NCBI GenBank assembly: GCA_964580465.1
Contig: CAZOKJ010000002.1
Location: 62,001 to 126,000, forward strand
Reading direction: 5' to 3'
DNA: 64,000 bases
From: Taishania sp964580465
GTDB taxonomy: Bacteria; Bacteroidota; Bacteroidia; Flavobacteriales_D; Crocinitomicaceae
Within the stretch, counting starts at the first letter, position 1, and every line of letters starts with the position of its first letter. Made by a program: the position numbers and the translations under genes. Shown one piece after another: positions 51,196-58,913 of this stretch. Under the pieces are notes generated by a model, which saw nothing but the letters and a program-made list of their open reading frames with translations, had not been told where the DNA came from and did no database searches.

Positions 51196-51588
51196 TTATT
51201 TTTCTAAAATCTTTTTAATATCGGGCATAAAATACAAATCAGATTTTAAGATCTTACCATCTTCACGGTAGATAGGCTTGCCATCTTTATCCAATTTACT
51301 CATGTTAGAACGTTGAATTTCTTCAAAAACCTCAACAATTTTATGTTGCATACCGTGCTTTAAGATCGTGCCACAAAGAATGTACAACATATCACCTAAG
51401 GCATCAGCAACTTCTACCAAATCACCTTCTTGAGCAGCTTGCAAGTATTCATCATTTTCTTCCTGCATCAAGCGATGACGCAATGCGATTTGGTCAGCTT
51501 CAATTGCTGCGGTTGGCTCATAATTGTTTTTAATTCCAAAAGCATCGTGAAATTTTTCGACTGCTCCAATGATTTCTTTCATTTCCAT
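51196..51588 (-). CDS. MazG-superfamily nucleotide pyrophosphohydrolase-like protein
   Basis: The 130-residue all-helical protein shows the MazG-type metal pattern: LMQEENDEYLQAAQEGDLVEVADALGDMLYILCGT (about 40-74), with ExxEY and the later ExxDALGDxLY. It should hydrolyse a nucleoside triphosphate or related compound to a monophosphate and pyrophosphate. The C-terminus (LDKDGKPIYREDGKILKSDLYF) matches the phosphoribosyl-ATP pyrophosphohydrolase-like subfamily. An internal ATG 2 codons in is an alternative start. It is 1 base downstream of the M16 gene. Confidence 0.88.
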   Translation of the reverse strand: MEMKEIIGAVEKFHDAFGIKNNYEPTAAIEADQIALRHRLMQEENDEYLQAAQEGDLVEVADALGDMLYILCGTILKHGMQHKIVEVFEEIQRSNMSKLDKDGKPIYREDGKILKSDLYFMPDIKKILEK

Positions 51589-51589
51589 A

Positions 51590-52849
51590 TTATCCTGCTG
51601 TTACAATTGTAAACTCTTCCCAATTAAAATACTTATTAGCCAATTCTTTGATGCGTTCTGGTGTAATTGTGTTGATGTGATGAATCATTTTATTGTAAAA
51701 TTCCAAGTCCATACCAAACATTTCCACGCTTAAATATAAATCCATCATAGAGTAAGGGCCATCAGCTGATTTGAGTAGTTGACCTAATAAATAATTCTTA
51801 ACCAAGTCTAATTCCTCCTGTTCAACCAATTTTGTTTTGAGTTTATCCAATTCATATTTGATTTCAGCTAATGCTAAATCTTTTACTTCCTTTCCTACTT
51901 CAGTGCCAATGATAAAATAACCTGTTTCTTCCAATTCAGCAATCATAGAGCCTATACCATAGGTATATCCTTTGTCTTCACGGATGTTTTTCATTAAGCG
52001 ACTTCCAAAATAATCGCCAACCAAGGTATTTAAGATGATAAAATCTGGATAATCTTCATGTTTTTTGTTAAAAAGAGGACGACCAACACGAATGGCTGTT
52101 TGCAAAGCGCCTTCTTTTTCGATGTGTGCATATCCCTTAATGCTATCAAATTGATTTTCGAATGTAGGTTTTTCATCGTTTACCCAAGAACCAAAAATAT
52201 CGATAAAAGCATCGATTTCGTTTTGAGTAAAATTACCCACCAACACCATTTTTGTTAGTCCTTTGAGGTATCTTTTTTGGTGAAAATCAATCAGTTCTTC
52301 TCTTTTTATATTCTGCAAATCTTCGTCAGTTGTAACGGAACTGTATTTTTCAGAACCGTTAAAAAAACGTTGTTTGAATGCACGTTGAGCTAAGATATTT
52401 ACTTTTTCTAAGTTAATGCTCAACTTTTGTCTGCGTGTTTGTATGTTTTGATTGAATTCTTTTTCGTTAAACTCGCAATGTTGCACTGCATCACGAATAA
52501 TGCGCGCAATGGGCAAAATGTTTTCTCGCAATGCATGAACAGTAATCACCGCATTTTCGAGGGATATGTTTTGACTCAAATAGGCACCTAATCCATCTAA
52601 CTCATCATTGATTTGAATGGGAGATTTATCAGGAGTCCCACTTAACAATAAACCATTTACAACAGAAGCAACTTCTGTATTGCCATGAATACTTCCGGCA
52701 TTAAAGTACAGTTCAAAATTGGCTGTCTCATCTGGAACGGAAGTGATGCAAAACAATTTATTTTCTTTTGTAATGTCAAACACCATTGGTTTTTCAAAAC
52801 GAATTGATTCAATGGGGTTGATGGCTGGTGCTGTTTTTCTGTCTAGCAT
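51590..52849 (-). CDS. M16 (insulinase-like) protein lacking the zinc motif
   Basis: The 419-residue protein has the two-domain M16B fold (VLVGNFTQNEIDAFID, about 211; RVGRPLFNKKHEDYPDFIILNTLVGDYFGSRLMKNIREDKGYTYGIG, about 249-295). The place where active members carry HxxEH reads EVASVVNGLLLSG (about 59-71) with no His, so it is the non-catalytic type. In Bacteroidota such proteins usually pair with an active subunit encoded next door; no active partner is found here. Residues 280-300 (GYTYGIGSMI) match the R/Y substrate-binding region that inactive subunits contribute. No signal peptide is visible. Confidence 0.85.
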   Translation of the reverse strand: MLDRKTAPAINPIESIRFEKPMVFDITKENKLFCITSVPDETANFELYFNAGSIHGNTEVASVVNGLLLSGTPDKSPIQINDELDGLGAYLSQNISLENAVITVHALRENILPIARIIRDAVQHCEFNEKEFNQNIQTRRQKLSINLEKVNILAQRAFKQRFFNGSEKYSSVTTDEDLQNIKREELIDFHQKRYLKGLTKMVLVGNFTQNEIDAFIDIFGSWVNDEKPTFENQFDSIKGYAHIEKEGALQTAIRVGRPLFNKKHEDYPDFIILNTLVGDYFGSRLMKNIREDKGYTYGIGSMIAELEETGYFIIGTEVGKEVKDLALAEIKYELDKLKTKLVEQEELDLVKNYLLGQLLKSADGPYSMMDLYLSVEMFGMDLEFYNKMIHHINTITPERIKELANKYFNWEEFTIVTAG

Positions 52850-53021
52850 ATTCGTTTATTAATAATCCGAGTCATTTATGTTGAACTCTAAACAATAGAG
52901 TGTAAAACTACAAAAAAATAGTTGAATAAATGATATGGTTAAGTCAAAGTAGTATGATTTTTTGATACTTAATGAAGGAAGAAAGACTGGTATTTGCTTA
53001 ATTTGAAAGGATAGAAAAAAT

Positions 53022-53052
53022 AAACCCTGAACATTGTCGCAGTTCAGGGTTT
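53022..53052 (-). terminator. Terminator of the peptidylprolyl isomerase gene
   Basis: Perfect 11-bp stem AAACCCTGAAC/GTTCAGGGTTT with a 9-base loop, followed on the minus strand by a T-run (53015-53020). Confidence 0.85.
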
Positions 53053-53076
53053 ATCTAATTATGCAATAAAGCTAAA

Positions 53077-54195
53077 TCAATGCTTATGATTTGGATCGCT
53101 GTGATCGTGGAAGTCAGCTGGTGCTGGTGAAGCGTTTACGATTTCAATATCAAATACTAAATCTGAATACGGAGGGATTGCTCCTGGTCTTCCTGTAGCT
53201 CCATAAGCTTGGTAGTAAGGAATGATTAAACGTGCTTTACCACCTTTTTTCAACATGCTAATTCCTTCTTCAAAACCTGGAATCATACGTTGAACTTTGT
53301 ACTGAAAATCCATTGGCATGTTTCTGTCATAAGAAGAGTCGAATTGTTTGCCATCTTTTCTAAACGTACCTCTGTAGTGAATAGAAACAGCAGAGCCAGC
53401 TGTGATAGCATCACCAGAACCTTCGTTTTCAATGATGTAAACCAAACCTGAATCGCTTAATTTTGCTTTTGGATTTGTTTTTACTACTTCTTTATACATG
53501 TAATCCTTGTACTCATCCGGTGTCATTTTAGCAACTTTGTCAAATTCTTCTTTTTCTTTGCGTTGTTTCTCTGCGATTTGGCTGTACACCTCATTGAAAA
53601 CTTTAGTTGCATCGAATTTTTCAGCAGCCTTACCAACTCGGATGATTTTTACTGTTTCCATTTTATCATCTTGCTGAATAGCATCTACCACCTCTTGTCC
53701 TTTAACAACATGCCCAAAAACAGTATGTTTCCCATCCAACCAAGGAGTGTCTTTGTGGGTGATAAAGAATTGGCTGCCGTTTGTAGCAGGTCCTGAGTTA
53801 GCCATGGACAAAATTCCTGGTTTATCGTGTTTTAAATCAGGATGAATTTCATCAAAGAATTGATAATTAGGACCACCTGTTCCATTTCCTTGAGGGTCAC
53901 CTCCTTGAATCATGAAATTAGCAATAACACGGTGAAATTTTATTCCATCATAGTATGGTTTTTTAAACGAAGCTCCTTTTGGGAATGTGAAATTACCTTC
54001 CGCTAAACCTACAAAATTGGCTACTGTCATTGGAGTTTTTTCCTCCTCTAGTTTTACCAATATCTCTCCTTTTGAGGTGTTAAACTGGGCATAAATCCCA
54101 TTTTCTAAGTTTTTATTTTCATTTTTTTGAGCAAAAATAGATGCAGTCATCATCAGTGACATTGCAATTGCTCCGAATGTGTTTCTTTTTTTCAT
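53077..54195 (-). CDS. Cyclophilin-FKBP fusion peptidylprolyl isomerase
   Basis: The 372-residue exported protein has a signal peptide (IAMSLMMTASIFAQ). A cyclophilin domain (about 32-190) has KFHRVIANFMIQGGDPQG (about 87-104, catalytic Arg) and GSQFFITHKDTPWLDGKHTVFGHV (about 140-163). An FKBP domain (about 255-355) has VSIHYRGTFRKDGKQFDSSY and GKARLIIPYYQAYGATG. A linker helix lies between. Both proline isomerase families fused in one chain (dual-family immunophilin) are described in some Bacteroidota and spirochaetes. The C-terminal DFHDHSDPNHKH could bind metal. A folding helper in the periplasm is likely. Confidence 0.93.
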   Translation of the reverse strand: MKKRNTFGAIAMSLMMTASIFAQKNENKNLENGIYAQFNTSKGEILVKLEEEKTPMTVANFVGLAEGNFTFPKGASFKKPYYDGIKFHRVIANFMIQGGDPQGNGTGGPNYQFFDEIHPDLKHDKPGILSMANSGPATNGSQFFITHKDTPWLDGKHTVFGHVVKGQEVVDAIQQDDKMETVKIIRVGKAAEKFDATKVFNEVYSQIAEKQRKEKEEFDKVAKMTPDEYKDYMYKEVVKTNPKAKLSDSGLVYIIENEGSGDAITAGSAVSIHYRGTFRKDGKQFDSSYDRNMPMDFQYKVQRMIPGFEEGISMLKKGGKARLIIPYYQAYGATGRPGAIPPYSDLVFDIEIVNASPAPADFHDHSDPNHKH

Positions 54196-54210
54196 TTTTA
54201 GCGTGTTTGT

Positions 54211-55104
54211 TTATTCTTGATTAGGATTTCTTCTGTCAATTCCCCACATCATTTTGTTGCGAATTGTATTTAAGAAACCATGACCTTCTATTTTTATTAC
54301 ATTTAATTTATAATCAGCTTTTCGGATGATTACTTCCTCGTGTTGATTAATTTGAACAGAATCACCGTCTAAACTAAGCAAGTAAGATCTGCTTCTTCCT
54401 TCAACGCTTAATTTGATAACGGCATCATCTGGAACGACAATTGGCCGCACGTTGAGGTTGTGAGGAGCAATTGGAGTCACCACGTGCAACTCGCAACTTG
54501 GGTCAATAATGGGTCCGCCACAAGCCAAGTTGTATGCCGTTGATCCTGTTGGCGTTGAAATAATTAACCCATCAGCCCAATAGGAGTTCATGTATTCATC
54601 GTTTAATGATGCATGAACAGTTAGCATGGCAGAGCTATTATTACGCGAAACGGTTACTTCATTGAGTGCGATGTTAGCCTCTCCAAAGTGATTGGATTCT
54701 GTTTCCACTTTAAGCAAAGAGCGTTCTTGGTGTTCAAACTTTTTCTCCTGTAATTTCCCCAAAGCGTCAGCCATTTCATCTTTTGAGATATTGGCCAAAA
54801 AGCCGAGGCGACCCGTATTGATACCAACGATTGGCACCAAAGAGTCACGAACATAGTTAACACTTTCGATAAATGTTCCATCACCACCAACACTAATTAC
54901 AAAATCTATGCCACCTTTTGAAAAATCGTGATGGGAATTAAATTCTGCAATAGAATCTGGCAATTGGATAGCCTTTATTAGTTGCGCTTTTAAGTTCGCT
55001 TCCAATATCGGATTCCAACCCAAATGTTTAAAATGTTGCAACAACTCAACCATGTATGGCAAGTTGGTTTTTGATATTTTTCTACTGTAAACAGCTACGT
55101 TCAT
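54211..55104 (-). CDS. nadK: NAD kinase
   Basis: Phosphorylates NAD to NADP (297 aa). The family signatures are VGGDGTFIESV (about 73-83, GGDGT), NTGRLGFLANI (about 95-105), NEVTVSRN (about 147) and TPTGSTAYNLACGGPI (about 184-199). The CBS protein gene lies 3 bases upstream. In many Flavobacteria nadK is next to a CBS protein and to uppS/bamA; here the isomerase fusion follows instead. Confidence 0.96.
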   Translation of the reverse strand: MNVAVYSRKISKTNLPYMVELLQHFKHLGWNPILEANLKAQLIKAIQLPDSIAEFNSHHDFSKGGIDFVISVGGDGTFIESVNYVRDSLVPIVGINTGRLGFLANISKDEMADALGKLQEKKFEHQERSLLKVETESNHFGEANIALNEVTVSRNNSSAMLTVHASLNDEYMNSYWADGLIISTPTGSTAYNLACGGPIIDPSCELHVVTPIAPHNLNVRPIVVPDDAVIKLSVEGRSRSYLLSLDGDSVQINQHEEVIIRKADYKLNVIKIEGHGFLNTIRNKMMWGIDRRNPNQE

Positions 55105-55107
55105 AAG

Positions 55108-55770
55108 CTACATGTTCAAAAAATTCATCAAAGCATCGAAGCGATTTCTTAAATCATCTTCAAACATTGTTTTCTGATAAGATGCTTTAATGGTGTATTC
55201 ATAGCGCTCAAAAGTACGCAAAATTCGCTCCAAATCTAACTCATTTATTTTTAAAGTAACTTCAATTTTTGTTGAATCGGGTAGAGAAAGAATGTATGAA
55301 CTTAAAATTTTTGCATTATTGCTTTCAACAATTTGAGCAATTTGAGCCAATGAATAATCAATTTTATTCATTTCTAAAACAATAATTCCCCCTTGTTCTT
55401 TGATTCCGCCAGTGTTACTGATGAGGTAAATTAGTTGATGAATACTTGTGCAGCCGAGGTATTGCTCGTTTTTATCTAAAATAGGAACAACGGTTAGCTT
55501 AAATTCGCCAACTTTTGAAATAACTTCATAAATATGATCCGTTTCCCAAACAAATGGGCGAGGAAGATGGTCGAATAAAACATCTAATTTTTCATCGTCA
55601 TTTAAGCGGTCTAAGACGTCGCTTTCTGAAAGAACGCCAACAAAATTACCGTTTTTTAGTACAGGTAAATGAGAGACTTTGAACTCTTCCATCCACGCCA
55701 AAGCCTTGGCTCCAGTGTCCAAATGGGTCAATGGTGGAATGTCATCTGTAATTATTTCTCGTGCTATCAT
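55108..55770 (-). CDS. CBS-pair protein with ACT-like C-terminus
   Basis: The 220-residue cytoplasmic protein starts at the ATG at 55770 (MIAREIITDDIPPL). Two CBS motifs (about 6-60, SHLPVLKNGNFVGVLSESDVLDRL; about 65-125, KLTVVPILDKNEQYLGCTSIHQLI) bind adenine nucleotides in general. The C-terminal 80 residues (GGIIVLEMNKIDYSLAQIAQIVESNNAKIL) have an ACT-like fold. It is coupled to nadK, so a nucleotide-sensing role in NADP supply is conceivable but is inference. A TATTTTG resembling the -7 element with one base fewer lies just before the start. Confidence 0.85.
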   Translation of the reverse strand: MIAREIITDDIPPLTHLDTGAKALAWMEEFKVSHLPVLKNGNFVGVLSESDVLDRLNDDEKLDVLFDHLPRPFVWETDHIYEVISKVGEFKLTVVPILDKNEQYLGCTSIHQLIYLISNTGGIKEQGGIIVLEMNKIDYSLAQIAQIVESNNAKILSSYILSLPDSTKIEVTLKINELDLERILRTFERYEYTIKASYQKTMFEDDLRNRFDALMNFLNM

Positions 55771-55970
55771 AGTGACAAAATAAGTAAATAGTTTGAATTG
55801 AAACAATAAAATAATGAAAAATTACAAATTACAAATTGCAAATTGCAACCGCGAAGCAGCACCGAAGGTAATTGCGGATTGCAGATTATTGTTTCAATTC
55901 GGTTGTATAGTCATTTAATCAATCATCCCACCATTAAAATCAAAAAAATACATTGTTTCACTTTTCTTTT

Positions 55971-55978
55971 TATCTTTG
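55971..55978 (+). promoter_or_regulatory. -7 element TATCTTTG of the polyprenyl synthase gene
   Basis: TATCTTTG with 5 bases (TACCA) before the ATG at 55984; a TTG at 55953-55955 is 15 bases upstream of it, a short spacing. Confidence 0.5.
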
Positions 55979-55983
55979 TACCA

Positions 55984-56955
55984 ATGATGACAGTGAAAGA
56001 AATAATGTTACCTGTGCAGGAAGAAATCGAAGAATTTGAGATTCGCTTCCCAGACAGCATGAAGTCTAATGTGAAGCTACTGAACAAGGTGACTCAATTC
56101 ATTGTTAAGCGTAAAGGCAAGCAAATGCGCCCTTTGTTTATTTTTTTGACAGCTAAAATGTTAGGAAAAATAAACGATAACTCATACGATGCTGCTTCTT
56201 TGGTAGAATTATTGCACACAGCTTCCTTGGTTCATGATGACGTAGTGGACGATGCAAATGAACGTCGCGGATTTTTTTCAGCCAATGCGTTGTGGCGCAA
56301 TAAAATTGCTGTTTTGGTTGGCGATTTTATGCTTTCACGCGTCTTGCTTATGTCCATTGAACGCAACAATGTGGAATTGCTTGAGATTGTAGCCAGAGCT
56401 GTACGTGAAATGAGTGAAGGTGAATTGTTGCAAATTGAAAAAGCACGCAGCTTGGATATTACAGAAGAGGTGTATTTTGAAATTATCAATAAAAAAACGG
56501 CTTCGTTAATTGCAACTTGTTGTGAGCTGGGAGCAGTTTCTGTTGGTCGTCATGACCAGGCTGAAAACATGAAAAACTTTGGGGAGTTGGTTGGTTTAGC
56601 TTTCCAAATTAAAGATGATATTTTTGATTACGGTACGCCAGGAAATATTGGTAAGCCAACAGGAAATGATATCCGCGAGCAAAAAATGACATTGCCTTTG
56701 ATTTATACCATTAATACTGCTCCGAAAGAAGTTAAACGCGAATTATTGAACATCGTTCACAACCATCACGAAAGCAGCAGACACATTCAACGAGCAATTG
56801 ATTTGGTTATTCAACATGGTGGAATTGAGTATGCACATCAGCGAATGATGCAATTAAAAGAAAAAGCATTGGAGTTATTGAAGGATATTCCAGATAGTGA
56901 CGCTAAAAATGCGTTAATAGGCCTAGTAGAATATACAACTTTACGAACAAAATAA
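55984..56955 (+). CDS. Polyprenyl (all-trans) diphosphate synthase
   Basis: Extends isoprenoid diphosphates in head-to-tail fashion for quinone side chains (323 aa). I use the ATG at 55984 (MMTVKEIMLPVQEEIEEFEIRF); frames extending upstream cross the promoter. The two aspartate-rich motifs are LVHDDVVDDANERRG (about 81-95, DDxxD) and FQIKDDIFDYG (about 213-223). It is followed by a MORN lipoprotein 7 bases later and then rimO. Confidence 0.94.
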   Translation: MMTVKEIMLPVQEEIEEFEIRFPDSMKSNVKLLNKVTQFIVKRKGKQMRPLFIFLTAKMLGKINDNSYDAASLVELLHTASLVHDDVVDDANERRGFFSANALWRNKIAVLVGDFMLSRVLLMSIERNNVELLEIVARAVREMSEGELLQIEKARSLDITEEVYFEIINKKTASLIATCCELGAVSVGRHDQAENMKNFGELVGLAFQIKDDIFDYGTPGNIGKPTGNDIREQKMTLPLIYTINTAPKEVKRELLNIVHNHHESSRHIQRAIDLVIQHGGIEYAHQRMMQLKEKALELLKDIPDSDAKNALIGLVEYTTLRTK

Positions 56956-56962
56956 ATTAATC

Positions 56963-57385
56963 ATGAAATACCTATCATTTATTTCAGCGTTGTTGCTATT
57001 TTTCTCTTGTGGAAACAAATCTGAAGAAGCAACGACTGAAGAGCAGGGACCGAAAGAAGATTATGAGCATGTTGAAAATCAACATTATCGTTCTTTTTAT
57101 GGAGGAAACAATCAACTAAAAATGGAAGGGGATTTTGACGATCAAGGTAATCGTCATGGTGTTTGGACTTATTTCTTCCCTGATGGAAAAAAACAATCAA
57201 TCACTGAATATAAACACGGGAAAAAAGATGGATTTACCATCGTTTACCATGAAAATGGTTCTGTGTATTATAAAGGTGAATACTTAGATGATCAAATGGT
57301 TGGCGTTTGGGATTATTATGACACAAGTACGGGACAGAAAGCTAGCACGAAAGATTACGGTTATCCAGAAACAGCAAAAAAATGA
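56963..57385 (+). CDS. MORN-repeat lipoprotein (YwqK-like)
   Basis: The 140-residue lipoprotein has the lipobox LLFFSC (Cys about 16). Mature residues 45-130 hold MORN-like beta hairpins (RHGVWTYFFPDGKKQSITEY, KDGFTIVYHENGSVYYKGEY, MVGVWDYYD). Such YwqK-type proteins are often labelled as toxin-antitoxin partners in databases without direct evidence, so I do not use that label. rimO overlaps its end by 4 bases (ATGA), suggesting coupled translation. Confidence 0.88.
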   Translation: MKYLSFISALLLFFSCGNKSEEATTEEQGPKEDYEHVENQHYRSFYGGNNQLKMEGDFDDQGNRHGVWTYFFPDGKKQSITEYKHGKKDGFTIVYHENGSVYYKGEYLDDQMVGVWDYYDTSTGQKASTKDYGYPETAKK

Positions 57386-58701
57386 AGACAAAAACATTAA
57401 AAAAGAATAAAGTAAATGTTGTGACGCTTGGATGTTCAAAAAATTTATTTGACTCTGAGGTAATGATGGGACAGTTGCGTGCCAATAAATTTGAAGTCGA
57501 ACACGAATCAACGGAAGATGATGCTGAAATTGTCATCATTAATACTTGTGGTTTTATCGATTTAGCAAAACAAGAATCTATTGATACGATTTTACGCTAT
57601 GCAGAAGCAAAAGCAGAGGGAATGGTTGATAAATTGTACGTGACAGGTTGTTTGTCTGAACGTTACAAAAACGATTTAGAACAAGAGATTCCAGAAGTTG
57701 ATGCTTATTTTGGAACGCGTGAATTGCCACGATTGTTAAAAACGTTGAAAGCGGATTACAAACATGAGTTAGTAGGTGAGCGCTTGTTGACTACACCAAG
57801 TCACTATGCATATTTTAAAATTGCTGAAGGATGTGACAGACCATGTTCGTTTTGTGCAATTCCTTTGATGCGAGGAGGAAATATCTCTACACCAATTGAA
57901 GAGTTGGTGAAGCAAGCAAAAAGTTTAGCCGCACAAGGAGTCAAAGAATTGATGTTGATTGCGCAAGATTTGACTTATTATGGATTAGATTTGTACAAAA
58001 AACGCGCGTTAGCAGATTTATTGGAGCAGTTAGCTCAAGTGGAAGGAATCGAGTGGATTCGTTTGCATTATGCATTCCCATCAGGTTTCCCAATGGACGT
58101 GATTGAAGTGATGAATAAATACGACAACATTTGTAAGTATTTGGATATGCCATTGCAACATGGATCAACGAAGATTTTGCAAGCGATGCGCCGTGGGATT
58201 ACTCGTGAAAAAACAGAAGAATTGGTCAATACCATTCGCGAAAAAATACCAGGAATCACTATTCGCACAACGTTAATTGCAGGTTATCCTGGAGAAACGG
58301 AGGAAGATTTCCAAGAAATGTATGAATTTGTAGAGAAAATGCGTTTTGATCGTTTAGGAATCTTCACTTATTCTCATGAAGAAAATACACATGCATACAA
58401 TTTTGTTGACGATGTTCCAGAAGAAGTGAAGCGTGAACGAGCTGATAAAATCATGGAATTACAGTCAGGCATTAGTTATGAATTGAACCAAGAGAAGGTT
58501 GGAAAAGTATTCAAAGTATTGTTTGATCGTGTAGAAGGAGATTATTTTGTAGGAAGAACAGAGTTCGACTCTCCAGATGTAGACAATGAAGTTTTAGTTA
58601 AGAAATCAGAATGTTACGTTCGTTTGGGCGACTTTGCGATGGTTGAAATCACAAGTGCAGATCACTATGATTTATACGGTAGAACGGTTGAAGAGAATTA
58701 G
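57382..58701 (+). CDS. rimO: Ribosomal protein uS12 methylthiotransferase RimO
   Basis: Radical-SAM enzyme that methylthiolates an Asp of uS12 (439 aa). An N-terminal UPF0004 domain with VTLGCSKNLFDSEVMM (about 13-28, first cluster Cys) and INTCGFID (about 53-60), then the radical SAM motif GCDRPCSFCAIP (about 151-162, CxxxCxxC), and a TRAM domain at the end (about 375-439). The start codon overlaps the MORN lipoprotein stop. A hairpin terminator follows. Confidence 0.97.
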   Translation: MKTKTLKKNKVNVVTLGCSKNLFDSEVMMGQLRANKFEVEHESTEDDAEIVIINTCGFIDLAKQESIDTILRYAEAKAEGMVDKLYVTGCLSERYKNDLEQEIPEVDAYFGTRELPRLLKTLKADYKHELVGERLLTTPSHYAYFKIAEGCDRPCSFCAIPLMRGGNISTPIEELVKQAKSLAAQGVKELMLIAQDLTYYGLDLYKKRALADLLEQLAQVEGIEWIRLHYAFPSGFPMDVIEVMNKYDNICKYLDMPLQHGSTKILQAMRRGITREKTEELVNTIREKIPGITIRTTLIAGYPGETEEDFQEMYEFVEKMRFDRLGIFTYSHEENTHAYNFVDDVPEEVKRERADKIMELQSGISYELNQEKVGKVFKVLFDRVEGDYFVGRTEFDSPDVDNEVLVKKSECYVRLGDFAMVEITSADHYDLYGRTVEEN

Positions 58702-58708
58702 TAAACAG

Positions 58709-58738
58709 AAAGCGATGCAAAAGCGTCGCTTTTTTTAT
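58709..58738 (+). terminator. rimO terminator
   Basis: A 10-bp stem with one wobble (58709-58718 with 58723-58732), AAAA tetraloop, then T's. Confidence 0.8.
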
Positions 58739-58795
58739 TTGGATAATGTACTGAAAATGAATTTTATCTAATTCATCACTTTTTCTAACTTATTT

Positions 58796-58826
58796 TTGGT
58801 GGTAACGTTTTTTCTATCTATCTTTG
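58796..58826 (+). promoter_or_regulatory. rpsA promoter TTG-N20-TATCTTTG
   Basis: TTG at 58796-58798 and TATCTTTG at 58819-58826. Start point about 58832, leaving a leader of about 80 bases before the ATG at 58914. Confidence 0.7.
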
Positions 58827-58840
58827 CACCCTCAAAATGA

Positions 58841-58894
58841 GTCGTTTCCCTCAAACGGCATGTTTAACACTTTCGGAATGGAGGGTTTCCGGAA
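58841..58894 (+). promoter_or_regulatory. Candidate kissing-loop leader of rpsA
   Basis: Hairpin 1: GTCGTTT (58841-58847) pairs with AAACGGC (58853-58859), loop CCCTC (58848-58852). Hairpin 2: TTTCGGAA (58871-58878) pairs with TTCCGGAA (58887-58894), loop TGGAGGGT (58879-58886). The loops contain CCCTC and GAGGG, which are fully complementary. The second loop also contains the SD-like GGAGG, 28 bases upstream of the ATG. The fold is by eye, with one wobble per stem. Confidence 0.5.
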
Positions 58895-58913
58895 TACAAA
58901 TTGTAAAGCCAAG

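Noticed and set aside
56963..57385. Antitoxin label for the MORN lipoprotein
   Set aside because: It has a lipoprotein signal and no toxin neighbour.
58824..58913. N-terminal extension of bS1 from a TTG at 58824
   Set aside because: The TTG is part of the promoter's TATCTTTG element, upstream of the expected transcription start.
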